64,000 nt of DNA from Lepas anatifera (lineage: Eukaryota > Arthropoda > Thecostraca > Lepadidae): positions 1,616,001 through 1,680,000 of the forward strand of contig JAOTON010001680.1 in assembly GCA_034440635.1 (NCBI GenBank), written 5' to 3'. Both the position numbers and the translations under genes were made by a program. The notes beneath the pieces were generated by a model. It was not told the DNA's origin, made no database searches, and saw nothing but the letters and a program-made list of their open reading frames with translations. Each line of letters begins with the position of its first letter. Positions within the stretch are counted from its first letter, which is position 1. Positions 46,106 through 58,887 of the stretch are shown piece after piece.

Positions 46106-49100
46106 AACGTGGTAGATAATGGTCATTTTTAACACCACTGCAAAACTTGTAAGAAAAAGAGTTTAAACCACATAATATTATTCTTTTTGCACTCCGGGCC
46201 GTTATTTGTTTGATATCTTTTGGCAACAAGAGTGCGCTTTCTACCTTGGTCGCAAATGGGAGCTGTCTCATTTCCATGGTTACTCCCGCCACTTAAACAT
46301 GACATAACGTCGTTATATTCAAGCTTCAGATCACTAAATTGATATTTTTCCCTCTGATGTATGATATTTATCCAAATCAATTGTTGCTGTAGGGAAATTC
46401 CGTGAGTGCATGAAGCACCCTGCCGTATTTCGTTGTATCGCTGGTCTTAGGTTCGGTTAGAATAGAGCTAAACAGTTTTTAGGAGTGTTTTTCAAAGTTT
46501 AGGGGTGATTTTCAAACTTTAACAGGTCATCACACACCCTAAATGTAATCGCACAGAGCTTTTCAAATGTATCCTGAAAAAGCTCTGTCTCATCAACCGG
46601 CCTAATAAGTGAGGACATGAAGAGGACTGAAGAGAAAAGAAATTACGAATACACTATTAAGAAAAAAGACCTGAGAAACGAAAACGAGGGAAACACGAAG
46701 ACAAAAGCGAAGAATGAAAAGAGAAATCAGTTGAAAAGAACGAGAATAATTTATCATCACCGTCATCGTCACGCCTTGTTTGGAGCTGCAAAATCTCAAT
46801 CTGTCGGGCACTTTCAAAAACCTCCAATCTGTCTGGTGGTTGATAGACTATTAAAATTGTCTAAACCCTGATAAGTTTTAGTGCTGCGGCGGGATTCAGA
46901 GGCCGGAACATCTTAACAACTTGTCTAAACCCATTCATTGGTAAATGTTCCTACTCTTTTTCCACATTCTTAATAGAAATACTAAATTAGCATAAAACTT
47001 AGTTTGGCCATGGATATCATTATCTTATTTTGTGTCTGATCCTTTATGTGTTTCCTTTTTTTGTGCTCTGGAGCCGCCTATGAAATCTGTGGAATGGCAC
47101 AAGTCTATTAATTTTAAACTCTAGAACTGAGACTGTTCTTCGGGTTTTATTATCACACGCTCAGGAAATTAAGGTTATCGGCGAAACCTATAACAAATTG
47201 AATACCGAACCACCAATTCCCATTTTCTGAGTCACCATTGGTAAGGAAATTTATTATTGGATGTAATTTGAGATTTGTGGACGTAGCATAAATGGTGTGT
47301 GTGTGCTCGACTGGTTTGAATAAGACTCGTCTTGAATTCTATTTAGGTCGGTGGAAATATCAAATGAGGCCCCCTTTTCAGTCCTCTGCGCGCCATTGAC
47401 AAAAATGCTGCACTAGAATGAGAATAGTGATATTTTGTTATTATGTTTAGTCGCCCAGAATACTTAGAAATATGTTTGATGGAAAGCTGACCTGTTCCAT
47501 ACCATGGGTTACTTTGCCAGCTTCTGCATTTTCATGATTTCAGTTTTTGGGGTGGGAGGGGTAATTTGGAAGGACCCCAAATTTATATATGGATTTTGTC
47601 TGATGGCCGCAACGATTGGGGTTTTTGATATTCGAAAGTGTTTTTAGGATCTGGTATTGTAGTTGAATAAAACATGTAATATTGCTCATGACTTTAATGC
47701 ATGTTTAATAAAATCCTTTTTGAGCTGTTGGCTATCTCAAGTTTTTCATGCATTGCCTCTATTTGGGGTAGTGGTTTAGGATCTAGTTATGAGGCTAATA
47801 ATAACCTTAGTCGTTGATGTAATGTCAATAATATCATGTTTCAGGAAGTTGAGTAAGGAATGGTGGTGCACTAGGTTGTGTTTGTTATATCTTTGTCCCC
47901 TTGACATAGATATGGCTTTTAGGTACGTGAATAAAATGAAATAGGGAATAGTTTGGTACTTAAAACTAATTAATGTAAGGTGAAGAGTTTTGTTTTTTGG
48001 CATCTACAACTCCACTGATGAAGGTATGAATTTTGTGGTTAATTCTGGACAAACGGCATTGATTTAAAAGAGATGGAAGGAAATAATGTTTTAGTCTAAT
48101 TTGACAGTCTGCTGGTAAATTCATTTTTCCTTATTAATATCATTTAAAATTATTGATCAGTGAGCATAACATACTGTGTGGAATAAATGTAGCTGCCGAA
48201 TTACAACGAACACCACATACTTACTTCTTTGTTTTTCCAACTGTTCTGATCTGCCCGCTGTTTGATCCATGTTCAAAATGACCTCCTTGGCCAAACCATG
48301 TTCCTGAACTTGCGGGCCCCGAATGCTTGATTCGCTGATGCTCCTTAAAAACGTTTCTCGCCAAATACTCACATCCCTCAACCACATTTAAGCTTGACAC
48401 GGGACGGTGGAGGGCTTCGCTTATCGGCCATTTATCAGCCCTTAACTATGGACGATAAATCCGGCTCAACCGTTTACTCAGATGTTAAGTATGCAGAGAA
48501 AAATAATCAAACACAACCTTCCGGCCACACCACCGGGGTGCTTTTCTTTAAACAGATACCTTTACTTTGGGGGCGTGTTCAACAGACCTTGGGAGCGTTG
48601 AGCGTACTTAAAGAAGGAAACGAAGAAAAACTGTTTTGCCTGTGCTTTTTTCGGGGCCTGTGGCCGGCTTCGCGTGCTATGAATACATCGCCCGACAGGC
48701 CGGTATTTTTCCGCGGATTTTCTGGTGACTTTAGGCTCTGGCCCTTATTGGTTCCTCGATTCTAGTCCTAAAGACCCTTTGCATAGCCTTTTTCCATCGG
48801 TTCTTGCGCCACTGGCTTGATTAGTGAAATTTGAACTTGTTGTGGTTGCATTTATATTGGTTTTTAGACAAAAATATTCTGTTCTTTCGATTTTTTTCAT
48901 TTGATCTTCCGACCAACCGTCCCTACTTGCCTTTTTTTGGCTTGTTTGTTTGTTTTTTTCTATGTTTTTTTCACCGGATCCCTTCATCAAGTCCCACCAC
49001 CTCACTCCATGGGTTGAGCGCGGCGCCTGTGGTGACCCTCCCCGTGGATAATCCTTGTCCTTCCCCATCAACCATCCTATCCTTATCCTTATCCTACAGT

Positions 49101-49455
49101 GAGTTTTTGCTTAAGTTTGTCATTATGTCATTGATCTTCATTACGACCGGCGTCAGAATAGCCACATGGATAGTGGAGATGCTGTGTATGTCAAATATAC
49201 AAATATACAAAAAGTATGCGAAGTTACAGCCTTGCTCCCCACCCTATAACAATATGATTCTAGAGGTCCCTATTTCGGGAGTGTGTAGACGTTATCATCT
49301 CCTTTTGCTCTTTGATTGCTTTTAATATCTTTGTTGAAACGTATATGAGGGCATTTCGTAGCCATATGCGTGTTTTATATAACACTAAGTCATTTTGAAA
49401 TCATTCAAGAGGAACATAAAAAGTTGATCCAATTCCCTCCATTTAGGACAAAAAC
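46106..49455. other. Unassigned non-coding DNA
   Basis: About 3.3 kb without a defensible gene. The 164-codon frame at 48831-49325 is rich in leucine and phenylalanine from T-rich sequence and shows no family motif. A CCTTAT triplet repeat occurs at 49078-49095. Confidence 0.35.
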
Positions 49456-49459
49456 GGCA

Positions 49460-49620
49460 GAAAATAAGAAATAAGCTTTCACCTTTAGGATTATCTTCAG
49501 GTCTAGCCTGAGTGCTTGAAAGGTTTTTCGGCTCTTTCCACAGCTCTGAAGCTGTGGCTCTGACTAGACCTGAGGCTCTGAAAGCTCTTTTTCACAGCCT
49601 GTTCTATCCTAAATAAATTT
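49460..49620. repeat. Nested imperfect foldback
   Basis: Inner stem CCACAGC at 49538-49544 pairs with GCTGTGG at 49551-49557. Outer AGGTCTAG near 49499 pairs with CTAGACCT near 49563, and TTTAGGAT near 49484 with ATCCTAAA near 49606. Possibly a small MITE. Confidence 0.5.
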
Positions 49621-49829
49621 AACTGAGTATGCTGATAATCATACTTCTTTTCATCTCAACATTGATATTCCAGAGACTTTGCGGACATTGCAAGCATTCA
49701 AAAGTTACTTACTGACTATCGATTACCGAGTTACTTAAGATTACTGACTCGACAGGACCAGAGTCAACACCATTCACCACAACTCTGTCGGCTCAGAGGA
49801 CAAAATATGCATCCTTCGAAAGCTGAGAA

Positions 49830-49859
49830 CGAACTGATTACAAAGGTGCAATCAGTTCG
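49830..49859. repeat. Perfect 10-bp hairpin
   Basis: CGAACTGATT and AATCAGTTCG are exact reverse complements around a 10-bp loop. No T-tract or gene context gives it a function. Confidence 0.6.
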
Positions 49860-51321
49860 TATCACTTCAATCACAAACTTGTCGGGTGTATAACTAGGGC
49901 TGTTGCATATTAAAATCATAGCTCACCGTTCTGAGAACACAAAGGTCTCAACAGAACCCACGCGTATTATGCGAATTCATGGACAGATCCCTTTAAGTAC
50001 GGAAGAGTTTCAGCACTGCCGTTAAGGCGTGACTTCCATGCTATTTATGCAGAATTTGCCTTTACGCCTGCCGTGCGGGTCTGGGCTGGGCTGGCATGCC
50101 TGTCTTTGTTTACAGTCCTCTGCGGAGTTGGTTGGTTTCAGCTGTTCTTTTACATCGTTTGAGGGAGAAATGGATTGATACAAATACCTCAGCTCAAAAT
50201 AAAAAAACATCTATGTTTTGTGGCAACAATTGTAACATTATTTGTTCACCAGTTGCAAAAATGTGAGCCCTTGGCCTGCTGATGCTCTGATCCGCTGTCT
50301 GTGAGTGTACCTTCCGGCAGGCATGCGTAAGTCAGCGCACTCTCCTTGGAAGTCATTGTAGTCTCCATAGAACAGTGTGCCAGTGCTGCAGGAGACATCT
50401 GTAGTTGGGCAAGGATTATGAGCTTGCGGTACAGCCACTGACATGAATGCTTGCGGTACAGCCACTGACATGAATGCGGAGCTCCGTCGGCCATATACCT
50501 GATGTTTAGCAACCGCTAAATCAAGAATCGAAGCATTCTGGATGATGGAAATAAGTCGTCGGTTTTTAAACATGGCTAATGGAATCAGTTTAATTCTCCC
50601 TCGACCGATGCGAAAAGCAATAACCAGCTGGTACCAAACAACTCCACCGAGAACTGTAAAACCTGCAAACAGGCGTAAAACCCAGCCCCGACCCGCACGG
50701 CAGACGTAAATGCGACCGCAGTGGCAGTCGCACCTCAACGACATCGTTGAAACTCCGCACTTGAAGCGATGCCTCAGTGAATTCCCAAAAGACGCATGGC
50801 TTCTGTTGACAAATATGTGTTCTAAGAACCGTGGGCTTTTATTTGATATGCAACAACTCACAGCTAACTAACTACCCAGAAGAATTCTAGAACAGGGGAA
50901 AGTTAAATCTTACAAAGATGGAAATCGTGAAAAAATCCTTCATTGAGCATGAGCAACAATTTATATTTTTAGAATCAGCTCGTTCTGTTCTTTGGAACCA
51001 TGCATAGCTTGGGCTTTGAGGCGAAAACGTCGTTCCAGTGAACCGCGAGCGAATAGCAGAGACCTCTCATAAACTGTGAAATACGATGATCCAGTATCGA
51101 TATCATGTCATTCAATATTTCAAAAGCTGTATGGGCGCATAGCTCACAGCCCATACTAGAAATCCCTATAATTTTCCAACACCCTTAGGCGAAAAACGAG
51201 CAATAGAAAATTCACACAATATAAATTGGCAAAGAAAGCCGCCTGCGTAATTCAATAGTAGCATAATTCACTCAGCTCAATCAATACTACATCAGAGGGC
51301 AGCTGCTCAGCCATGGCCACT
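49860..51321. other. Unassigned DNA with a 207-codon minus-strand frame
   Basis: The frame from 50861 to 50238 is one of the longest in the window. It has a cysteine-rich start (MSLRCDCHCG) and a hydrophobic stretch, but no family is recognised and another minus frame overlaps its 3' half. I cannot tell an exon from chance here. Confidence 0.3.
50422..50475. repeat. Perfect 27-bp tandem duplication
   Basis: Two identical 27-bp units beginning GCTTGCGGTACAGCCACTGA lie head to tail. They fall inside a 207-codon minus-strand frame (50861 to 50238), where they keep frame. The duplication must be recent because the copies are identical. The frame itself has no recognised domain. Confidence 0.9.
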
Positions 51322-51329
51322 AGAGCTGC

Positions 51330-51552
51330 CATAGGCGGATCCAGGATTGACAATCTGAGGGGCACATGGTCGTGGGGACACCATCCGGACCAGGGGCGCT
51401 ACATTTGGACGGCAGAACCGATCAGGTGTGCGCGAAATCCTGTCGTGGGGGCGCCGATACCCGCATCCTGGGGAATCAACCTTTCAGGGAGTGGCGAGGG
51501 CCGATCGGGGGGCGGGGAGAGGTGTCCCCTGCCACCCCTGGATCCGCCTCTG
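51330..51552. mobile_element. hAT-like element, 223 bp
   Basis: It starts CATAGGCGGATCCAGG and ends CCTGGATCCGCCTCTG. Flanking 8-mers AGAGCTGC and AGGGCTGC match at seven positions. The interior is related, inverted, to the element at 56198-56439, sharing CGCATCCTGGGG-type and AATCCTGTCGTGGGGGCGCC-type blocks. Confidence 0.85.
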
Positions 51553-52420
51553 AGGGCTGCCACCCCATGCGTCAGCCCTGGGCCGGATTATCTCACACGC
51601 GCGCCACTCACCAATCACGGCGGCCCCGGGGAGGCCCGTACCCATTATACGGGCGCGCCGGCGCGAGCCCGCCCGTGTGTCGCTCCCCGAACTCACACCT
51701 CGGCGTGGCGGCTCAATACTGATTGAACAATCGCGCCACGCCGCGGCCTGATTGACCAGGTGGCACCGGGTGAGGGGTGATGGCGAAGGTCACCGATGTC
51801 GCCGGGGCCTGCCTGCGTGGGGTCAGCTGCCAGGTGGGTCCGGCCCCATGCTGGCTCCCCTTGTCCGGCCGGCATTCTGATGGCGGCGGTGACTTTATCC
51901 CGGAGGTGATTGTGGCGCCGCGCCGGTCGCGGCGTGCCCCGCTGTCTAAGCAGCGACGTCCGAGTCGGCGCCGGCCCGCCGCCCCGCCGCGCCGCTGCCG
52001 CGCCGGATATGCCTTCTCCGCCATCATTTAGCACGCCATTGTGGCAGCGGCTGCCTTCAAGTGGCGATACAGGGTGGGGGGCATCGTGACTGTCGTACCC
52101 ACACAGCTGCCGCCGGCGGAAGGGTAGAGCGGCAGGAAGGGGTCCTGGCACAGCTACCGGCACCTGAACAAACCGGCACCGCGGCCCCACAGTGGCCAGC
52201 TGAGCAAACGTGTCGCGCGGGGCGTCCGTGTCGCGCGGCGTCGTCGCCCTCACACCTCGGCGGCAGCTGAGGTCCGCTGAAGTCTGCGCCGCTGCCGCCA
52301 GTAGCCGGCACGGCTCTGTTAGAACGGAAGCTGGAGGTTCCTGTACACGGCGGGTCTGTTACTGAGCCAACAACTGCCCGCTCCGTCCTGCCTTCCAACC
52401 GACAAAAGACTCCGCTTCTA
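51553..52420. promoter_or_regulatory. CpG-rich island 4
   Basis: Strongly GC- and CpG-rich, with open frames in several registers on both strands up to 186 codons. Such overlap is expected from base composition. No domain, start context or splice evidence identifies a gene. Possible unmethylated promoter island. Confidence 0.42.
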
Positions 52421-52902
52421 CATTCGGGAAAACTCGAGCTGTGCGGATTGTATTTACAAGCTAAACAGTAGGCACCGATTCTCGATGGTATTGCTGCCGG
52501 CTTGCCTCTATCGACAGGTGGATGTTGTTCAATGAAATACCGCTGACTCTCCGGCCGGGTTTTAGAATACTTAGCTGACGGCCATTTTACGTTTCTTTTT
52601 GTGGCCAGGCACCCTATTGGGGTTTACTTTTGGGACTTTGACTCCTTGTCTTAGTGCTTTTAAGGTACCCAGCAGCGTGCATGCATGGCTACAGCGCCTC
52701 TCTGATCTGTTTGCTTCGTGACGGAACAACTCAGTTAGATATTCCAGTTACCATATCGTTTCAGCCCCGGGTGCAGAAAAAGAAAGGTGACTGTATTCCA
52801 AACACCTTGATTATTTTCAAATAATGCAAACAATCTCTCAATGCAATCTAAGAATGAGAGAGAAGTACTTCTTTGGCCAATACATATATACCACATCTTA
52901 GA

Positions 52903-53112
52903 CATTGGCAGATCCAGGAGCGACTTTTGAAGGGAGTCAAACCAACGTTGGTGGGGGGGGGTGCTAAATCGAGCAAAATTGCGAAACTATAGAAATGTTA
53001 AAGAAAAGCGGCCACAACTTGGTCCATTGGGGGCCAACAGATACTATTTCAGGCTTTGGTGGGGGCCACAGCCCCTTTGCCCACCACCTCCCTGGATCAC
53101 CCCCTCCCAGTG
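52903..53112. mobile_element. hAT-like element, 210 bp
   Basis: It begins CATTGGCAGATCCAGGAG and ends with CTGGATCACC followed by CCTCCCAGTG. Flanking 8-mers ATCTTAGA and ATCTCAGA match at seven of eight positions, supporting an old insertion. Confidence 0.72.
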
Positions 53113-53120
53113 ATCTCAGA

Positions 53121-54195
53121 TACCATGTCTCGAATAACTGGAACTAGAATTCTCACACAAAGAGAAAAATTTCCATTGAAGAAGAACATAAGCATACATA
53201 TTTCCTTTCTGATCACTGAACGTCCACTTTTTGTATAGTTTCAAGCCTGTCCCTTCCCCCTGCGCGAACGTGGTCAAGGCTCTCGAACGCCATCGGAACC
53301 TGGGACGTCTGAGGGCGCCGTGCCGTATCCGACGGAGATGCATTCCGGTAAAGTATTCGCAGACGCGCGTGGGACTGACCACAAACAGAAGGAAGGGATA
53401 GCTGACAGCGCGCAAAAACATTTCGACATGCTCTCTATTCCGCCCCATTTAGGTCGTTCCTGTTCATGGGCAGCTCCAGATTATTACTTTTGGAAGGGTC
53501 AGGCGGCAAAAACCTTTGAATCTTAGAAACTTTGACGTCAAAAATCTTAAGAATATTTGGGAAAACTCAGGTATTTGGGGAAAACTTTGAAGGAACATGG
53601 CGCGGATGGCCCCCTCGGGACCCCCAATAGTCCCATCCAATTCTGTGCCTCATACATCTGATTGCGGTAAAAATTTAAACCATTTCCCCAACACAGTTGG
53701 AAGTATCAATTCTCTGCTGAGAAGTGGAGAATAGTGTTTCCCCACTTACCCACTGTGGCACACCTGTGGCCCTTCTGTAACTCGCCATTTTTGCCAGTTT
53801 TACCTTCCCATTTCCAAAAATTGCGGGCGTTGCATCACTTCCTGGACCAGCCCCCCACTCCCCCCGTGACGAATTTGATAAAATTGTGACTGACCCCCCC
53901 CCCGTATGCGTTACGCAGTTTGTGGACGGCCCAGAGGGAAGTAACAAGGAATGGGCCATCAGCAAGTGTCTGCCATTCAATGTATTAGTAGTCTGTTACA
54001 CTCGAGGATCCACGGGGAGGGATGCCAAAAGCGGCATAAGCCTCCCGAATCCCGGTTTTTCAAGTTTCTTTAAAACAACTTCAACAACAACAACAATAAG
54101 CTTCAGTTAACATTTATTTGTCCCTGCGCTTAAACATACTCGGAGCCGTGCATATTCCTAGGAGCAGTAACGTTTACCGTAGAATGCTGCAAAAG
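53121..54195. other. Unassigned non-coding DNA
   Basis: No gene or clear element is seen; a C-rich run occurs at 53896-53904. Confidence 0.35.
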
Positions 54196-54900
54196 CCCGT
54201 CTTAACCCAACAGGTGGGGTAAGACGGGTTTTATGTAAGTAGTTATCATATGCAAGAACTTTTTGACAAAAACCTTACCACGTTGAGCAAAAATGAGTTC
54301 TGAAACACTTTGCAATGCATTGTTTCGATTAAATAGTCGAGAGAAAATTATTTTGCTGAATTTCCATAAAATCGTAATTTTTCATTGGAATCTAGCAATC
54401 AATCATTAAAAGTTCCTCAGCCGGTTTGCAGCAGACTGTCAGACTGATTTCTTTCAACCATGCAAAAACGCAGCGATAAAGATTAAAAATTGTATTGTGA
54501 TGTAGTATTTCACTCCGTGCCCGTCTTATTGTATCCATGTTAATATGCTAGAAAATCTCATTCTTGGGGGTCACCGTGCTGGGGTAATATAAAACTTAAA
54601 TCACGTAATGTATGTTAACGCTCTCCCGAGACAGGTTTTGCATATTTGGCCTTCCAAATAGGTACTAGACACTGCCAGAATGTTACACTCAAAACTACTA
54701 GCAATGGTGGGGTGAACCACTAATTTAATTTTTCTAAAATTTTACAAAACAATACAGGCTAGAACTTTGTATTTTTGGCTCATGATGGGACATTCCAGGA
54801 CACATTAATGCAAGTAATAGGACATTTATACCATAACTGGTCTGGTCCACAGAGCCTGTGCCCGTCTTACCTACCATGCCCGTCTTACCACCCTCTCCCC
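54196..54900. mobile_element. Inverted-terminus element with GGTAAGACGGG ends
   Basis: The left end is a hairpin, CCCGTCTTAACCC facing GGGGTAAGACGGG at 54197-54228. The right end has CCCGTCTTACC twice, at 54860 and 54875. One further CCCGTCTTA lies inside at 54520. The arrangement suggests a non-autonomous DNA element with repeated terminal motifs, or two abutting copies. Confidence 0.65.
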
Positions 54901-56190
54901 TATCGGGACCGATCGTTGAAAATATTCACTTTATAATGTTGTTAGAAATAGGCACCTCACAAATTGTTCACTTTGCATAGATTTCACGGTCAACAAGTCA
55001 ACAAAAACAATGGAGCTCAACAAGTTCAACAAGCTCAACAAGAAACTGGGAAGCAGGCCCTAAAAGGGAGGTTATATTGCATAAGAAATTATATTGCCAG
55101 AGATGACTCATAACCGGATGCGTGAATTACTAGACGATGCGGCCACAAACAAGCAGAGTCAGTCATCGAATTTTTCTCACATCCACATACACTTTGATTT
55201 TATTTTTAGCTTGGTTCGGCTGTGTGTGTGCCAGAACCACGAAAAGACGTGCCATATGGAGCGAGAATCACTGTAAAACTAGAGTAGTTCAGCCAATATA
55301 ATACCTACAATACCTATTTCACAAGGCATGGTAGAAACAACCTTCTGCTTTGGCTGCTCTACTTTAGCCAGAGCTCCTCCTTTCAGGCCGCTACTACTTT
55401 CTTTGCTTCTCTTTATGTTTTTGCTTACGTTTCACAGTAAGCAGTCGAATATGTTTTCTTGGGGTAAATCGCAGTTGAATAGCTCACATTACCTAACTTC
55501 AAGTACATGTGGTGGTATGTACTTATCATGGAGAAAATGGTACGGGAAACTTAGGACCACCCTGCACTGCAGGAATACATGGAAATTTCGCACAGAAGCT
55601 TGTAAGCAGATGAGGTTTAGGGAAGATCGATATGCATCGATATATTGCATTTGGAACAATGAAACACCCTAACCTGTAGTCTTAGTTTCTCGAAAAGTGT
55701 GTCATGTACAAAAAGCTGAGCGCATCACTACAGCTGTCAAGGACGCTTGAGGCAAGATAAACTCGTCGCAGACTGTTCCGTATATAGGATATATTAAAAA
55801 AACCACAATGTATCTCCACAAAGTTTTCGCTCAGTCAGATCAAATGGCATCACTTAGCACGACGGGTGAAAGGTTTTGTTTGGAATCTGGGTGGATCCAA
55901 TGTAGATTTGTTTTAAGTCTTAGTCCTGAGTGTCTTTAGCATTCTCGCTAATTGTTGGGTGTCAACAAGGATGTTGTTCAGGGGTGATTTCCAGTGATGA
56001 CAACGGCCCATGATGTCGCTCCGCTGCTTGCGACACCATGCCAAGTGGGGTCGTATTGTGTCATGTGGGGGAAGCATAGTCCGCATACAATGTAAAAACC
56101 GTGCAAGGCACAGGTGGTCTTCTATCTAAGCACTGCCGGTCCCCTGTATGGGCGCAGGCTATCACCTTGCCTTGCCAACCTGCCACTAAG
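54901..56190. other. Unassigned non-coding DNA
   Basis: A small cluster of CAACAAGCT-like 9-mers at 55003-55042 is the only structure noticed. The 114-codon frame at 55328-55672 has no recognised motif. Confidence 0.35.
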
Positions 56191-56197
56191 AATACCT

Positions 56198-56439
56198 TAT
56201 AGGTGGATCCAGGGGCTAAGGGAGGAGCACTTTCCCCCATCGATCCTCGGCGCCCGCTGAAATGGCCGCGGCGTTCCCCTGAAAGGTCGATGCTGTCCCC
56301 CTGACATGTCACCCCCCCAGGATGCAAGTATCAGCGGCCCCATGATAGGATTTGGCACCCATCTATATGTTTTACGTTCAAAAGTGGCACCCCTGATTGA
56401 GATGGTGCCCCCCCATCGGCAATCCTGGATCCGCCTATA
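56198..56439. mobile_element. hAT-like element, 242 bp
   Basis: It starts TATAGGTGGATCCAGG and ends CCTGGATCCGCCTATA. Flanking 8-mers GAATACCT and GAGCACCT match at six of eight. The interior is homologous, inverted, to 51330-51552. Confidence 0.8.
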
Positions 56440-56899
56440 GAGCACCTTTATGTGGGTTCATGCATTTCTAAAAAGTACTGTATTGACACGTGCGTGTTCT
56501 TGTTTTCTATGTGAGCATTTTCATGTATTATGTCATGCATGTGGTCACAAACAGACTTAGTCACATTTCATCAAATGGCTCATTCTCTTATATTCGAGCT
56601 ACCCAGACACGTATTTTCTTCTTTACTATTCTTTTCTCATTCTTCCTCGATTCTCTGCAAATTCACTTACAAAAAGAGCCGTCTTGAAAATTGAACATTG
56701 TGAAAATTTATGCTAAGACATACTTTAACCCTTATACCGTCGTTGCAAGAACATATTTCAAGCCTCGCCCCACCGGGGACCATTGATAGCCCCCTAAAGT
56801 TTTTCTTTCCGAATAATAGAAACTGACGACGTGCAGCACCACGGTTGAGGAGTCTTCCTCTCAGTCCATCAGTTTTAAGCCATCGCTGAAATTTTTTAC

Positions 56900-57660
56900 G
56901 CTGGGCCACACTGGGCCAGGTCACCAGGTGAGGTCAAACAAGGTCACCTCACTTCAACTTTTGAGCTCTATTAGCTACATTTCTAGGCCGATCGGTTTGA
57001 AACTTTATAAACATGGTAACCTCTCTTGGATCTACACAACGCATATCAGGTATTTTTCGATTTGGTGACCTGAGAGCAGGTCACGAAGTGACCTCTCCTA
57101 TAGAGAAAGCATGAGGAAAAGTTGTCTTATGATCTAAAAGTCACAAAATGATTGAAAATGTTCCTATTTCTCAGAAAAACATTCTTGGCCACCATTTGAC
57201 GGATTCCAGGGGCGATGTTTTCTTTTTGACCTGTCTGAGCTCATCACAGGTCACCGGGTCAAAAACAGCATTTTGACGATAAAGTTTGACCTAATCGGGC
57301 TAGAGCACTGAATTAAGCGCCGTCGTGTATGTCTCGTCACTGGCTTTCGTTTGATATACGGCAAGGTCACTTTCTGACCTTCCGTGACCTCAGGTCATAT
57401 AAAGTCATGAGGTGACCTCTGGTGGTCACACCACTAGCCAGGAGGTCATTATGTTCCACAAAGAGAAGAAAGTCCTGGCATTTCCTATCAAATTTCCTTT
57501 ACCAGGTCTCAATAGCTCTAATGGCATGAGAGCTATGTTAAGGTTTCTTAAGCATCGCATATTTTAGTGGAAATGGCCTATCGTGACCCAATTGGACCTC
57601 TGGAGGTCAAACCATTGACCTGAGCGCTTAAAAATGTGAAGGAAATCATACTGAACTCAC
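56900..57660. repeat. AGGTCA/TGACCT-rich region
   Basis: The stretch holds many half-sites in both orientations, for example AGGTCACCAGGTGAGGTCA near 56917 and TTTCTGACCTTCCGTGACCT near 57371. It resembles 17380-17850 and 33030-33430 in style, which suggests a diverged repeat family. No open frame of note. Confidence 0.5.
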
Positions 57661-57803
57661 ACGAGCTTTCCAATACACTTTTCAGATTTGCATTAACTCC
57701 CATATTTTCGGAGGTAGGGGCATCGATGCCCCCGGTGGGGTGAAGGTGGCACCGGACCCCGGTGGGGCAGGGTTAACACCCGCACTGGAGGGGGGTCTGG
57801 CAC

Positions 57804-58698
57804 TAACGCGCACTGGAGGGGGCCTGGTAGGCCCCCTAAAATCTCGGAAACTAAGAGGGTTAGAAGAACGCCACTTGGTAGGTGGGTGGGGGCTATAGTG
57901 ATCTACATGGTGATCGATTTTCATTGACCTAGGTCAATATCTTCAAGGTTAAACGAGGTCGTAAAGGTCAAATATTGGCCATGCTTGGGATCGAGTGGTA
58001 AATGCTATGATTATGCGGGAGAATGGCGGGAATAAGCTAAAAGCGGACAAGGTTCATAGAGAAGAGGTCTCAAAGGGGCTTCCCCACAACTTTTGGGTCA
58101 AGGTCATTCAAGGTCATTGACCTTTAAGGTCACCATATGGTATACTACTTATTATTTACACTTTGACTAACACTGTAGCCACTGTTTGGCGGGAAATGAG
58201 GATTGACCTTCCCCAATGACCTTTTACCTTGACCTTTGACCTTGACCTTTGTATTGGGGTACCCTTCCGATGACGTCATAGCATAATATATGTCAGACCG
58301 GGTAACGTCATTTGGCCGGACGCACAGCGGTCAGTGACCTTGAAAGTGCAGATATGACCTTGACCTGTGACCTTTGACCTTGACCTTGACTTCCATGTAT
58401 AGTGACCTTGACATATAGTCCCGCTTATATGACGTTATGACGTCACCACTCGGTCTTCAATGCAAGCTAACTGGTCCGACCGCGCGTTTACGGCGATCTC
58501 AAAATGCAGGTCTGACTTTGAAAGCCTATAAGTCGAACAATTTTCGGCCGATTTTCAAAAAGTTTTCACCAATCGACGCGTTATTAAATTTTGTTAAATA
58601 TGGCCACGTGTCGCTTTTTCGGCTACAAGAGGTTCTCCGGCCACCTTGGAAAAACAGGTGGGGGGGTTCTCAGAGGCCCCCCTCCAGTGCGCGTGTTA
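57804..58698 (+). mobile_element. Family-C element, copy C2 (best preserved)
   Basis: It starts TAACGCGCACTGGAGGGGGC and ends CCCCCTCCAGTGCGCGTGTTA, nearly perfect inverted termini. A second, partial terminus TTAACACCCGCACTGG lies 30 bp upstream at 57773, also seen in C3. It contains TGACCTTTGACCT at 58230-58242 and 58368-58380. The roughly 895-bp element encodes no protein, so it is non-autonomous. Confidence 0.88.
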
Positions 58699-58887
58699 AG
58701 AGAAATAGCTATGCCTATACGTTGATGATTGAACAAAAAATATAAATAATCACCAACCGAGCCCAACTCTGCACCTATATTCATCCACTCACTTATGTTC
58801 CTTTTACAGCCCGTCGATGGATAAGCTCCTGATCGTCTACGGCAAGAGCTCACAAGCATGATTGGATTCAATCCAATAAAGCTCATT

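Noticed and set aside
48831..49325. 164-codon frame rich in Phe and Leu
   Set aside because: It follows T-rich composition, shows no membrane-protein family motif, and lacks supporting exon structure.
51313..52398. Several frames of 104-186 codons on both strands
   Set aside because: They overlap in many registers within a CpG-rich island, as expected when stop codons are rare, and none shows a recognised domain.
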